From: Allomuricauda sp. CAU 1633
GTDB taxonomy: Bacteria; Bacteroidota; Bacteroidia; Flavobacteriales; Flavobacteriaceae
Direction of reading: 5' to 3'
Assembly (NCBI RefSeq): GCF_017313225.1
Contig: NZ_JAFLNE010000004.1
Span: forward strand, 62,001 to 126,000
Length of the DNA stretch: 64,000 nucleotides
Shown here: positions 37,261-45,114 of the stretch, piece after piece
Position numbering within the stretch: position 1 is the stretch's first letter
How the letters are laid out: every line of letters begins with the position of its first letter
Notes under the pieces: generated by a model
The model's database searches: none
What the model was told of the DNA's origin: nothing
Seen by the model: the letters and a program-made list of their open reading frames with translations, nothing else
Translations under genes and position numbers: made by a program

Positions 37261-38943
37261 TTAGAAGCCAACTGCCGTATCATCTCCCCGTTTGTCGGCA
37301 CCACCTTCCAGTTTACCATCGGGTAATACACGAATGGCATCTACTTTTCCGATAACCGGAGTACGACCTTCCAAGATTTCGTAACCTTTGGCCTCCAGTT
37401 CAGTCTTTAATGTGTTGGAAAAACCTTCTTCTTCAAACATAACCACATCTGGCAACCATTGATGGTGAAAGCGCGGGGCATTCACGGCCTCTTGCATGCT
37501 CAGGTTGAACTCATATACATTAAGAATGGTCTGTGCCACGGCCGTAATGATGGTAGAACCGCCGGGAGTACCCACGACCATATACAATTTTCCGTCTTTT
37601 TCCACGATGGTAGGGGTCATGCTGCTGAGCATCCGTTTTTCCGGGGCGATGCTGTTGGCTTCGGCACCCACAAGTCCAAACATGTTGGGGATACCGGGTT
37701 TGGCACTGAAATCGTCCATTTCGTTGTTGAGAAAGAAACCCAACTCGGCGCAATAGAGTTTTGAACCGTACCCACCATTCAGCGTAGTGGTGGCAGAAAT
37801 GGCATTTCCCTCGCTATCTACAATGGAGTAGTGGGTGGTTTCCGGGCTTTCCACAATTTCAACCTCACCATGGCTTACTTCTGAAGAAAGTGTAGCGTTA
37901 TCAAAAGAAAAACTCGACATTCTTTTTTGAAGGTATTCATCATTCAAAAGAAGACCATAAGGAATATCCACAAAATCAGGATCACCCAAAAAGTAATTTC
38001 TGTCCGCGTAAGCGCGGCGGGAAGCTTCGGTGAACAATTGGATGGTCTTGGTGGAGTTATGGCCAAAATCGGAAAGATGATAAGGTTCCATCATCTTAAA
38101 AATCTGGTTGATGGTCACACCGCCACTACTGGGTGGACTCATGGAAATGATGTGCAGGTCCTTATAATCGAATTCAATGGGCTTTCTCCACTTGGCTTCA
38201 TATTTTTCCAAATCTTCCATAGTGATAAAACCACCGTTTTCTTGCACAAATGCAGCCAACTTTTGGGCAACTTCACCTTTGTAAAACCCATCTCTACCTT
38301 GTTCCATAATTTTTTGGAGGGTATTGGCCAGTTCAGGATATTTTATGGTATCCCCTTCCGTAAAATTTGCCGCAAATTTGGTGCTGTCACCGTTGGCTTC
38401 CATGAATTGTTCTTTGTAGCTTTCCAATCGGTCAGCTTGTTTTTGGGTAACCACCACACCTTTTTTTGCCAATGCGATGATGGGCTCCAGAATATCGGAT
38501 AGGGGAAGGGTGCCAAATTTTTTATGGACTTCCATGACCCCGGCCACCGTACCAGGCACCCCTGATGCGGTACCACCTTTGGTGCTCATGTTGGGGATGA
38601 CATTGCCCAACGAATCCAGATACATGTCTTTATGTGCAGATAACGGTGCTTTTTCCCGATAATCAAGTGCACCTACCTCGCCATTACTCTTTCTGTAAAC
38701 CATAAAACCCCCTCCGCCAAGATTTCCGGCAAAAGGATAGGCTACGGCCAATGCCAATTCGGTAGCGACCATGGCATCAAAAACATTCCCGCCTTTTTCC
38801 ATAATAGCAACCCCAATTTTGGAAGCTTCCTCACGTGCGGAGACCACCATGGCCTTTTCGGTGACCAGACCGGTTGGTGTAGCTGGTTGCTGTTTGCAGT
38901 GTACAAATAAGATAAGAGGGAGGAGAAGTATCAGTCTTCGCAT
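37261..38943 (-). CDS. ggt: Gamma-glutamyltransferase
   Basis: The 560-residue precursor is full length for GGT, an autoprocessed N-terminal nucleophile enzyme. A secretion signal (MRRLILLLPLILFVHC) ends in a lipobox-like cysteine, so it may be a lipoprotein. The processing/nucleophile Thr is in ETTHYSIVDSEGNAISATTTLN, and the substrate motif PPSSGGVTINQIF and SSMTPTIV are present. It cleaves gamma-glutamyl bonds, for example in glutathione, in the periplasm. The 5' end overlaps the upstream ACP phosphodiesterase gene by 13 bases, and the ATP-grasp gene follows by 11 bases. Confidence 0.93.
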   Translation of the reverse strand: MRRLILLLPLILFVHCKQQPATPTGLVTEKAMVVSAREEASKIGVAIMEKGGNVFDAMVATELALAVAYPFAGNLGGGGFMVYRKSNGEVGALDYREKAPLSAHKDMYLDSLGNVIPNMSTKGGTASGVPGTVAGVMEVHKKFGTLPLSDILEPIIALAKKGVVVTQKQADRLESYKEQFMEANGDSTKFAANFTEGDTIKYPELANTLQKIMEQGRDGFYKGEVAQKLAAFVQENGGFITMEDLEKYEAKWRKPIEFDYKDLHIISMSPPSSGGVTINQIFKMMEPYHLSDFGHNSTKTIQLFTEASRRAYADRNYFLGDPDFVDIPYGLLLNDEYLQKRMSSFSFDNATLSSEVSHGEVEIVESPETTHYSIVDSEGNAISATTTLNGGYGSKLYCAELGFFLNNEMDDFSAKPGIPNMFGLVGAEANSIAPEKRMLSSMTPTIVEKDGKLYMVVGTPGGSTIITAVAQTILNVYEFNLSMQEAVNAPRFHHQWLPDVVMFEEEGFSNTLKTELEAKGYEILEGRTPVIGKVDAIRVLPDGKLEGGADKRGDDTAVGF

Positions 38944-39524
38944 AGAGCATTAAATTTTTGACGGGAAAAGGTAATCAATTCTGCAAAAAAAGCCGTGAAC
39001 TCATTTTCAAAATCGGAATAGTGTTCTTCAAGGTCCATGATGGCAAAATTCATTCTGGATTTGTTCTTCGTCCTTCTGTTCATGCCATTGAGAACCCGAC
39101 CAATCCCAGCTAGATTGGCATAGTTGAGCAACCAATTATCCGCAATCATATAGGGCATCAACCGCTTAGTGCCTAACGGAAGGATATCGTAGTTGTCTTC
39201 TAGCAGATCGTAAAAATTCTCGACATATTCCTCAAGAGGGATGGTGGAATAATTGCTCCAATTTTTGGCTAAAAAATGGTCGTAGAAAATATCCACGATT
39301 ACTCGGCTGTAATGACTGTAATTTTTATGAAGTCGTTTGCTGCTTTGCTTGGCAATGGGATGCGAGTCGGTAAAGGTGTCTATTTCCCGATGCAAGATGA
39401 TGCCTTTTTGGATTTTTTCGGGATAGTGCTTGTATTTATTGCCCCGAATATGGTCGGCAAAGAAGTTTCCCAAAGTGATTTCCTTGTCATCAAAGGACAA
39501 ATAGATATGTGCCAAGAAGTTCAT
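38931..39524 (-). CDS. acpH: Acyl carrier protein phosphodiesterase
   Basis: The 197-residue protein begins MNFLAHIYLSFDDKEITLGNFFADHIRG and continues IILHREIDTFTDSHP, the His/Asp-rich HD-like metal site of AcpH. Members remove the 4'-phosphopantetheine arm from ACP. Its last 13 bases overlap the ggt start, so expression is probably linked; a functional link is not evident. Confidence 0.88.
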   Translation of the reverse strand: MNFLAHIYLSFDDKEITLGNFFADHIRGNKYKHYPEKIQKGIILHREIDTFTDSHPIAKQSSKRLHKNYSHYSRVIVDIFYDHFLAKNWSNYSTIPLEEYVENFYDLLEDNYDILPLGTKRLMPYMIADNWLLNYANLAGIGRVLNGMNRRTKNKSRMNFAIMDLEEHYSDFENEFTAFFAELITFSRQKFNALCED

Positions 39525-39586
39525 CGGGACTTTTCCTTTTCTGTCGAAATTTACAAATTCAAAACATGGATTACGGAATGCCCCGC

Positions 39587-39594
39587 TATATTTG
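39587..39594 (+). promoter_or_regulatory. -7 box of glmM
   Basis: TATATTTG is an exact TAnnTTTG match ending 21 bases before the glmM ATG. The -33 element is not convincing. Confidence 0.52.
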
Positions 39595-39615
39595 CAAAAA
39601 CTTTTTTAACAATTT

Positions 39616-41007
39616 ATGACACTGATCAAATCAATTTCCGGGATACGAGGCACCATTGGTGGCAAAACCAATGACAACCTTACCCCATTGGATGCGGTTA
39701 AATTTGCAGCTTCTTATGGTACTTGGTTGAAATCCTATGCCAAAAATGACAAGTTAACCGTGGTAATAGGACGCGATGCTCGACTTTCAGGTGAAATGAT
39801 TCAAAATTTGGTGGTTTCCACTTTGGTGGGACTAGGAATTGATGTGATTGATTTGGGACTGTCCACAACACCAACCGTAGAGATTGCTGTGCCTTTGGAA
39901 AAGGCGGATGGGGGCATCATTTTAACGGCAAGCCATAATCCCAAACAGTGGAACGCCCTTAAATTGTTAAACGAGAAGGGCGAGTTTTTGGATGCGGAAC
40001 AAGGTGCCAAGATTCTGGCCCTGGCCGAAAAAGAAGATTTTGACTTTGCCGAAGTGGATGACTTGGGAGAAATCACCCAAAACGATTCTTATATCGACAT
40101 CCATATAGATGAAGTATTGGACCTTTCTTTGGTTGATGCAGAAGTCATTAAAAAAGCGGGGTTTAAAGTGGTTGTGGATGGTGTAAACTCTACAGGCGGG
40201 ATTGCCATTCCAAAATTGTTGGAAGAGTTGGGTGTTGAAGTCATTAAATTATATTGTGACCCTACGGGTCATTTTCCGCATAACCCAGAACCCCTGAAAG
40301 AACATTTGGGGGATATCTGCAAGAAAGTTGTAGAGGAAAAGGCTGATTTTGGTATTGTGGTCGACCCCGATGTGGACCGTTTGGCCTTCATCAGCAATGA
40401 TGGGGAAATGTTCGGTGAAGAATACACACTTGTCGCTTGTGCCGATTACGTATTGGGCAAGACCAAAGGAAATACGATTTCCAATTTATCCTCATCCCGT
40501 GCATTGCGAGATGTTACTGAAAAGCATGGAGGAACCTATGAAGCCGCAGCCGTTGGCGAGGTGAATGTGGTTGCTAAAATGAAAGCCAACAATGCGATTA
40601 TTGGAGGTGAGGGGAATGGTGGCATTATTTATCCTGAAAGCCATTACGGTCGAGATGCTTTAGTGGGAACGGCTTTGTTTCTTATGTTGATGGCCGAGCG
40701 TGGCGGAACCGTTGCTGAACTCAGGGCCAGTTACCCCAGCTATTTTATGAGCAAAAAGAAAATTGAACTCACTCCAGAGCTGGATGTGGATGCCTTGCTG
40801 GAAGCCATGCACACTAAATATAAGGATGAGCAAGTTTCAACCATAGATGGTGTTAAGATTGATTTTCCTGAAAACTGGGTACACTTACGCAAGTCCAATA
40901 CCGAGCCCATCATCCGGATTTATACCGAAGCCAAATCCCAGGAAGCGGCAGACAATCTTGCAGACCGAATCATTGGTGAAATCAAGGAAGTGGCAGGGCT
41001 CAGTTAA
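39616..41007 (+). CDS. glmM: Phosphoglucosamine mutase
   Basis: The 463-residue protein is an alpha-D-phosphohexomutase. The phosphoserine loop TASHNPKQWN has Ser106, the metal loop is DPDVDRLAF, and the sugar-specificity region is GEGNGGIIYPESHYGRD; the C-terminal phosphate loop is RKSNTEPIIRIYTEA. It converts glucosamine-6-phosphate to glucosamine-1-phosphate for peptidoglycan and lipid A. Gene length and phosphate-loop order fit GlmM, although phosphomannomutase activity is also possible. Its stop overlaps the convergent neighbour's stop (TTAA, 41004-41007). Confidence 0.88.
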   Translation: MTLIKSISGIRGTIGGKTNDNLTPLDAVKFAASYGTWLKSYAKNDKLTVVIGRDARLSGEMIQNLVVSTLVGLGIDVIDLGLSTTPTVEIAVPLEKADGGIILTASHNPKQWNALKLLNEKGEFLDAEQGAKILALAEKEDFDFAEVDDLGEITQNDSYIDIHIDEVLDLSLVDAEVIKKAGFKVVVDGVNSTGGIAIPKLLEELGVEVIKLYCDPTGHFPHNPEPLKEHLGDICKKVVEEKADFGIVVDPDVDRLAFISNDGEMFGEEYTLVACADYVLGKTKGNTISNLSSSRALRDVTEKHGGTYEAAAVGEVNVVAKMKANNAIIGGEGNGGIIYPESHYGRDALVGTALFLMLMAERGGTVAELRASYPSYFMSKKKIELTPELDVDALLEAMHTKYKDEQVSTIDGVKIDFPENWVHLRKSNTEPIIRIYTEAKSQEAADNLADRIIGEIKEVAGLS

Positions 41008-41543
41008 GATTCCTCCAATTCGTAGACAATTTCTTGGGCGTTGAATTCTTCATGAGGAAGGTCGATATGTTTGTCTGAATCGAGCCATATTTTCCATGAA
41101 CCGTTCTCTTTTTTGAGTCCTACGTGGAATTGGCCATAACCTCTAACCGCAAAATCTTGGTCTTCCCCATGTCTGGAGCTAAACCGATAATATCCGGTTT
41201 GGTAGGCAAGCTCACCACCATCATCCATGGCAGTGGACAGAATGGCAAAAGCAATTCCGAGCTGACTTCCTCTTGCTTTCACCGATTCCACAAATTGGCC
41301 AAAGTTGGTCAAGTAGCTTTCCCCGGTCTCAATAAGATTTTGGTCTTGGGTAACGCGAACAATGTCTTCGGTGTGAATAGACTTTAATTTTTGGGAATCA
41401 GATTGGTCGTAGGCTTCCATAAAAGGAATCCAAACATCATTTTTAATGGCTTCCAAAGTTTCGTTTGAAATTTGTTTTGCAGGTCGTTGTCCATAGGACA
41501 GTGCAAAACAGCAAAGGAGCAAAAGGGTAGTTAACTGTTTCAT
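41004..41543 (-). CDS. Secreted NTF2-like/DUF4440 protein
   Basis: The 179-residue protein has a signal peptide (MKQLTTLLLLCCFALSYG-Q). The rest fits the SnoaL/NTF2-like cone fold: FMEAYDQSDSQKLKSIHTEDIVRVT, then GRYGQFHVGLKKENGSWKIWLD-type strands near the end. Such domains bind small hydrophobic ligands or act as lyases; no catalytic residues stand out. Shares stop codons with glmM on the opposite strand. Confidence 0.8.
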   Translation of the reverse strand: MKQLTTLLLLCCFALSYGQRPAKQISNETLEAIKNDVWIPFMEAYDQSDSQKLKSIHTEDIVRVTQDQNLIETGESYLTNFGQFVESVKARGSQLGIAFAILSTAMDDGGELAYQTGYYRFSSRHGEDQDFAVRGYGQFHVGLKKENGSWKIWLDSDKHIDLPHEEFNAQEIVYELEES

Positions 41544-41633
41544 TTTATGATTGATTGATTTCCTGTCAATGTATGAAACAATCTCAGACCAACACTTTGT
41601 TTTAAGAAAAGTATAGGATTTTAATTAACTAAG

Positions 41634-42551
41634 TCAGTCTTTTTCAGCCACTGCTAATTGTTGGATGACTTCTGCTGGGGCTTTATTACGGTGTTTCCAC
41701 CGTTTGTGGGTCCAAAAATAGTATTCAGGTGCCTCATGAATGGAAGCTTCAACCTCTTTCATAAAAGCTTCTGAAATCTCATAATCTGGTATTTCACTCG
41801 GATTTTCAGCCAAAACTTTAAAGGTGGCTTCATAGAATCCACGTCCTACTTTTTTTACCTTAAGATAAACTGGAATCATTCCGTGGCTTTTACAGAGTTC
41901 TTCCCCGCCTACGTGTATGGGCACTAAAATATCCATGAACTTGGTCCAATGGCGAGCTCTTTGCAGCATTGGGGATTGATCACTGATGATGCCGACAGTA
42001 ATTAATTGGTTTGCTTTCTTGGCCGCGGCAACAATATTTCTACTCTCGTAGGTTTTTATCAGCGTGGTTCCATATTTGCTTCGGATGTTGCGAATCAATC
42101 TGTCAAAATACTTATTTTGTATGGGCTGGTATATTCCGTACCCTCTGGACTTCACCATGGTATTCAATGAAAACACCCATTCCCAACTAGCATAGTGGGG
42201 CATCATTATCATAACACTTTTGCCCTCATTCTCCAGTTTCTGCACTACTTCAACATTGGTAAAAACATACCTTTTTTTTATTTGTTTATTGGTGATTCCC
42301 AAAGTCTTCATCATCTCTAAAAACATATCACAGAAATGTTTGTAGAATTCCTTTTCTATCAACAAACGCTCTTCTTCCGATTTTTCGGGAAAAACAAGGG
42401 CCAAGTTACTGCGCACCACTTTTTTACGGTATCCTATAGCATTGTACAGCAGTGCATAGACCCCATCAGAAATAAAATAAAGGATTTTAAAGGGTAGCCT
42501 GGAAATCAACCAGAGCAAAGGATAAACAAGGATATAAACTACTAGCTGCAT
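41634..42551 (-). CDS. Lipid A acyltransferase-family protein (LpxL/HtrB type)
   Basis: The 305-residue protein has an N-terminal membrane helix (LVVYILVYPLLWLISRLPF) and the LpxL-family acyltransferase domain: HYASWEWVFSL (the HX4D/E-like motif with His and Glu), GIYQPIQNKYFDRLIRNIRSKYG and GIISDQSPMLQRA. It would add a secondary acyl chain to lipid A or a related lipid. A -7 box lies 17 bases upstream, back to back with the rhomboid gene promoter. Confidence 0.9.
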   Translation of the reverse strand: MQLVVYILVYPLLWLISRLPFKILYFISDGVYALLYNAIGYRKKVVRSNLALVFPEKSEEERLLIEKEFYKHFCDMFLEMMKTLGITNKQIKKRYVFTNVEVVQKLENEGKSVMIMMPHYASWEWVFSLNTMVKSRGYGIYQPIQNKYFDRLIRNIRSKYGTTLIKTYESRNIVAAAKKANQLITVGIISDQSPMLQRARHWTKFMDILVPIHVGGEELCKSHGMIPVYLKVKKVGRGFYEATFKVLAENPSEIPDYEISEAFMKEVEASIHEAPEYYFWTHKRWKHRNKAPAEVIQQLAVAEKD

Positions 42552-42567
42552 TGGTAATTCTTGTGTG

Positions 42568-42575
42568 CAAATATA
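42568..42575 (-). promoter_or_regulatory. -7 box of the acyltransferase gene
   Basis: The minus strand reads TATATTTG, an exact TAnnTTTG match, ending 17 bases before the ATG at 42551. It is two bases from the opposing box at 42578-42585. Confidence 0.5.
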
Positions 42576-42577
42576 GC

Positions 42578-42585
42578 TATATTTG
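42578..42585 (+). promoter_or_regulatory. -7 box of the rhomboid gene
   Basis: TATATTTG is an exact match to TAnnTTTG, 20 bases before the ATG at 42605. Nearest TTG candidates give spacers of 14 or 24 bases, both outside the best range. Confidence 0.5.
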
Positions 42586-42604
42586 AATCCAAACCTGTTT
42601 AACC

Positions 42605-43255
42605 ATGTTCAATTTGCATATAGCAACCATTGGCATTATTGCCGCCAACGTAATTGTGTCTTTACGCGGCTTTAGTGACTCCACTTTTTTTGACCGATAT
42701 AAATTCAGTATAGGAGGAATACAAGCTGGACAACGGGAGCGAACCGTTACTTCCGGCTTTTTACATGTGGATATTTCCCATTTGTTCTTCAATATGTTCA
42801 CCCTGTACTTTTTTGCCAATGTGGTGATCAATTGGTTTGGCCCGGGAAAGTTTTTGATCATTTACTTTATCAGTCTTTTGGCTGGAAGCCTTTTGGCCCT
42901 CTTTTTCCATAAGAACGAGCCGTATTATAGTGCCGTTGGGGCCAGTGGGGCGGTCACAGGGATTTTATATGCGGCCATATTGTTGAACCCTGATATGCAA
43001 TTGGGAATTATGTTCATTCCCATTCCATTGCCCGCATACGTGCTTGGGATAGCCTATTTACTCTATTCCATCTACGGCATGAAAAGCAGATTGGGCAATA
43101 TTGGGCATACAGCTCATTTTGGTGGCGCCATTGGAGGCTATGCCACCACTTTACTGTTTAAACCGGAGTTATTTGTTACGGATACGTGGATTGTAATTCT
43201 GTTGGCCATTCCCATAGTGATTCTGTTTGTCCTAGAGAAGATGGGCAAAATATGA
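42605..43255 (+). CDS. Rhomboid-family intramembrane serine protease
   Basis: The 216-residue protein has six or so transmembrane helices and an intact Ser-His dyad: GASG with Ser114, and HFGG with His171. The HVDISHLFFNM segment (54-64) supplies the His/Asn oxyanion helpers. It cleaves membrane proteins within or near their transmembrane segment; its substrates are unknown. Confidence 0.92.
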   Translation: MFNLHIATIGIIAANVIVSLRGFSDSTFFDRYKFSIGGIQAGQRERTVTSGFLHVDISHLFFNMFTLYFFANVVINWFGPGKFLIIYFISLLAGSLLALFFHKNEPYYSAVGASGAVTGILYAAILLNPDMQLGIMFIPIPLPAYVLGIAYLLYSIYGMKSRLGNIGHTAHFGGAIGGYATTLLFKPELFVTDTWIVILLAIPIVILFVLEKMGKI

Positions 43256-43260
43256 CCCAC

Positions 43261-43289
43261 AAAAAAAGGGTCAAGAAAACTCTTGACCC
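43261..43289 (-). terminator. Terminator of the TlpA-like gene
   Basis: GGGTCAAGA (43268-43276) pairs perfectly with TCTTGACCC (43281-43289) around AAAC. On the minus strand a run of seven T follows (43261-43267), so it ends the leftward TlpA-like gene; the rightward rhomboid gene also meets the hairpin. Confidence 0.85.
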
Positions 43290-43315
43290 CTGTCTGTTTT
43301 TAAATGTGCTCTTCC

Positions 43316-44431
43316 TTAATTAAGAAGCTCCGACACTTTTTCCTCCAGGGCAGACCCACGTAAATCCCTTGCCACAATAACCCCGTTTTCATCCAATAGA
43401 AAAGCAGCGGGAATGGCATTTATGTTATACATTTCTGCAATGGGGTCCTGAAAGCGCTTTAGGTTGGAGATGTGGTTCCAAGCCAATCCATCGGCTTCAA
43501 TGGCCCCTTTCCAATCCTCGGCCCGGGTATCCAAGGAAACTCCAATGACATTGAATCCTTTATCCTTGTATTTGTTGTACACAGAAACAATATTGGGATT
43601 TTCCATACGACACGGTCTGCACCAGGCGGCCCAAAAGTCTACCAGAGTAAGCTTTCCCTTATTGGTCACTTCGCTCAAGGCCAAGGTTCCACCGTCTGGG
43701 GTAGGTGCAGAAAAATCCGGTGCAACGGCGCCGATTTCGGTGGACTTCATACTATCCAAACGTTCTTTTAATTCCATGGCAGGCTTGGTAGCCTTCATTT
43801 CGGGGGAGAGCCCCTCAAATAACGCCTTGATTTCATCTTGCGGAATGGCTTTACTCATCATAAGGTTGCCAATGATCAGTACTGAAATCAATGCATCGGG
43901 ATGGTTTTTGGCGAAATCAACATTAAAGGTTTTGGCTTCTTCCTGAAACTCAATCAATTCTTCCCGCAAAGCGTTTACGGTTGCCGTGTCTCTTTGTTGG
44001 GCAGCGGTCCTCATATCATTTTGCATGGACATGGCACGTTCAGAAAACGTTCTGGATTCATCCAAAAAGTCCATGAAAAGATCATTTTGAGGCGTTCCCT
44101 TAAGTTTGGCATAGTTCATACTATCCTTTTGGAACTGGATGTCGATTTCACCATTTTCAAGAATAAACGGAATGTTGCCTCTATTGGACTGCATAAAAAT
44201 GTAATGAAGCTTGGGCTCAGCTTGAGCACCTTTGAAGCTAAAAATCCCATTTTCAACCATCGCAGTATCAATATCAACCAACTGATTTATGGAATCTGTG
44301 GTTTTCAGGTATATCAACGTACCATTTTCCAATTCACCATCAACCTTGCCATTTAAGGTATATCCATCAGATTTTGAATTACATGATGCCAAGAACACAA
44401 TACCCAGCACAATTGCAAATACTTTTTTCAT
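43316..44431 (-). CDS. TlpA-family thioredoxin lipoprotein with DUF4369 domain
   Basis: The 371-residue lipoprotein (lipobox FLASC, Cys17) has an N-terminal DUF4369 domain (about 20-115, YTLNGKVDGELENGTLIYL) and a central helical region. The C-terminal AhpC/TSA-thioredoxin domain (about 245-371) has active site WAAWCRPCRMEN, followed by GVSLDTRAEDWKGAI. It is a periplasm-facing thiol-disulfide reductase of the type widespread in Bacteroidota. Monocistronic, with its own terminator. Confidence 0.92.
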   Translation of the reverse strand: MKKVFAIVLGIVFLASCNSKSDGYTLNGKVDGELENGTLIYLKTTDSINQLVDIDTAMVENGIFSFKGAQAEPKLHYIFMQSNRGNIPFILENGEIDIQFQKDSMNYAKLKGTPQNDLFMDFLDESRTFSERAMSMQNDMRTAAQQRDTATVNALREELIEFQEEAKTFNVDFAKNHPDALISVLIIGNLMMSKAIPQDEIKALFEGLSPEMKATKPAMELKERLDSMKSTEIGAVAPDFSAPTPDGGTLALSEVTNKGKLTLVDFWAAWCRPCRMENPNIVSVYNKYKDKGFNVIGVSLDTRAEDWKGAIEADGLAWNHISNLKRFQDPIAEMYNINAIPAAFLLDENGVIVARDLRGSALEEKVSELLN

Positions 44432-44474
44432 TTCTCGTTGTTTAAGCCGCTAAGGTATTCATAACTTATTGCAT

Positions 44475-44508
44475 AAAAAAACCCTTGACCTAATGAAAAG
44501 TCAAGGGT
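44475..44508 (-). terminator. Terminator of the outer-membrane barrel gene
   Basis: ACCCTTGAC (44481-44489) pairs perfectly with GTCAAGGGT (44500-44508) around a 10-base loop; the minus strand then continues into a run of seven T. Confidence 0.83.
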
Positions 44509-44529
44509 ATGTTTTAAAAAATGTATTTT

Positions 44530-45027
44530 CTAGAACTGATATCTAATACCAAGGGCAATATCAAAGTCAAAATCATTGTCAAATCCATCGTAACCCACAA
44601 GCCCAATCTCGGGTCTAAAATCCAAGGAAATAAGCAACGGAATATCAAAATTGTACTCCACGCCAATGTCCCCGGCTGCAAAAACAAAGACACCATCGTT
44701 GTCATTGTCAAAATTGGGATTTGGCTCAAAATCAACACTACCCAATCCGGCACCAACACCGTAGAACCAGTTAAAGTTCCCATCCAGTTGGTGTACCCAT
44801 TGATAGATACCAGTGAGTTTAAAGGCGTCAAAATCCCTACTATCACGCCAGCCAAGGTCAAATTCGGCTCGGTTATACCTCCCTATGGATTTCTGATAGG
44901 AAATTTCGGCCCCAAACCCATCACTGTCGCCTAAACGGAGACCAAGGGCATGGTTGGAAATCTCCTGCGCACTAACGGAGGCTGTTGCAAACAAAAAAAG
45001 CGCAGCAAATAATGTGGTAATCTTCAT
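44530..45027 (-). CDS. Small outer-membrane beta-barrel protein
   Basis: The 165-residue protein has a signal peptide (LFLFATASVSA-Q) and a barrel-like pattern of alternating residues from about 30 onward, ending in aromatic RYQF, the C-terminal signature for BAM insertion. An Asp-rich stretch (NPNFDNDNDG) may bind calcium. Family not recognised beyond the OmpX/outer membrane beta-barrel superfamily. Divergent from the dehydrogenase gene at 45115. Confidence 0.8.
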   Translation of the reverse strand: MKITTLFAALFLFATASVSAQEISNHALGLRLGDSDGFGAEISYQKSIGRYNRAEFDLGWRDSRDFDAFKLTGIYQWVHQLDGNFNWFYGVGAGLGSVDFEPNPNFDNDNDGVFVFAAGDIGVEYNFDIPLLISLDFRPEIGLVGYDGFDNDFDFDIALGIRYQF

Positions 45028-45114
45028 AAGTTTACTCGTTAAGTTAAAAATTAGAGATAGTTTTACATCTTCTAGAGCATATAAACTTTCTTTGAAGTTA
45101 AAAATTATTCCAAA

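Noticed and set aside
43268..44508. Two hairpins sharing CTTGAC/GTCAAG as a paired regulatory element
   Set aside because: Each is a separate terminator with its own U run; the shared six bases are likely chance.
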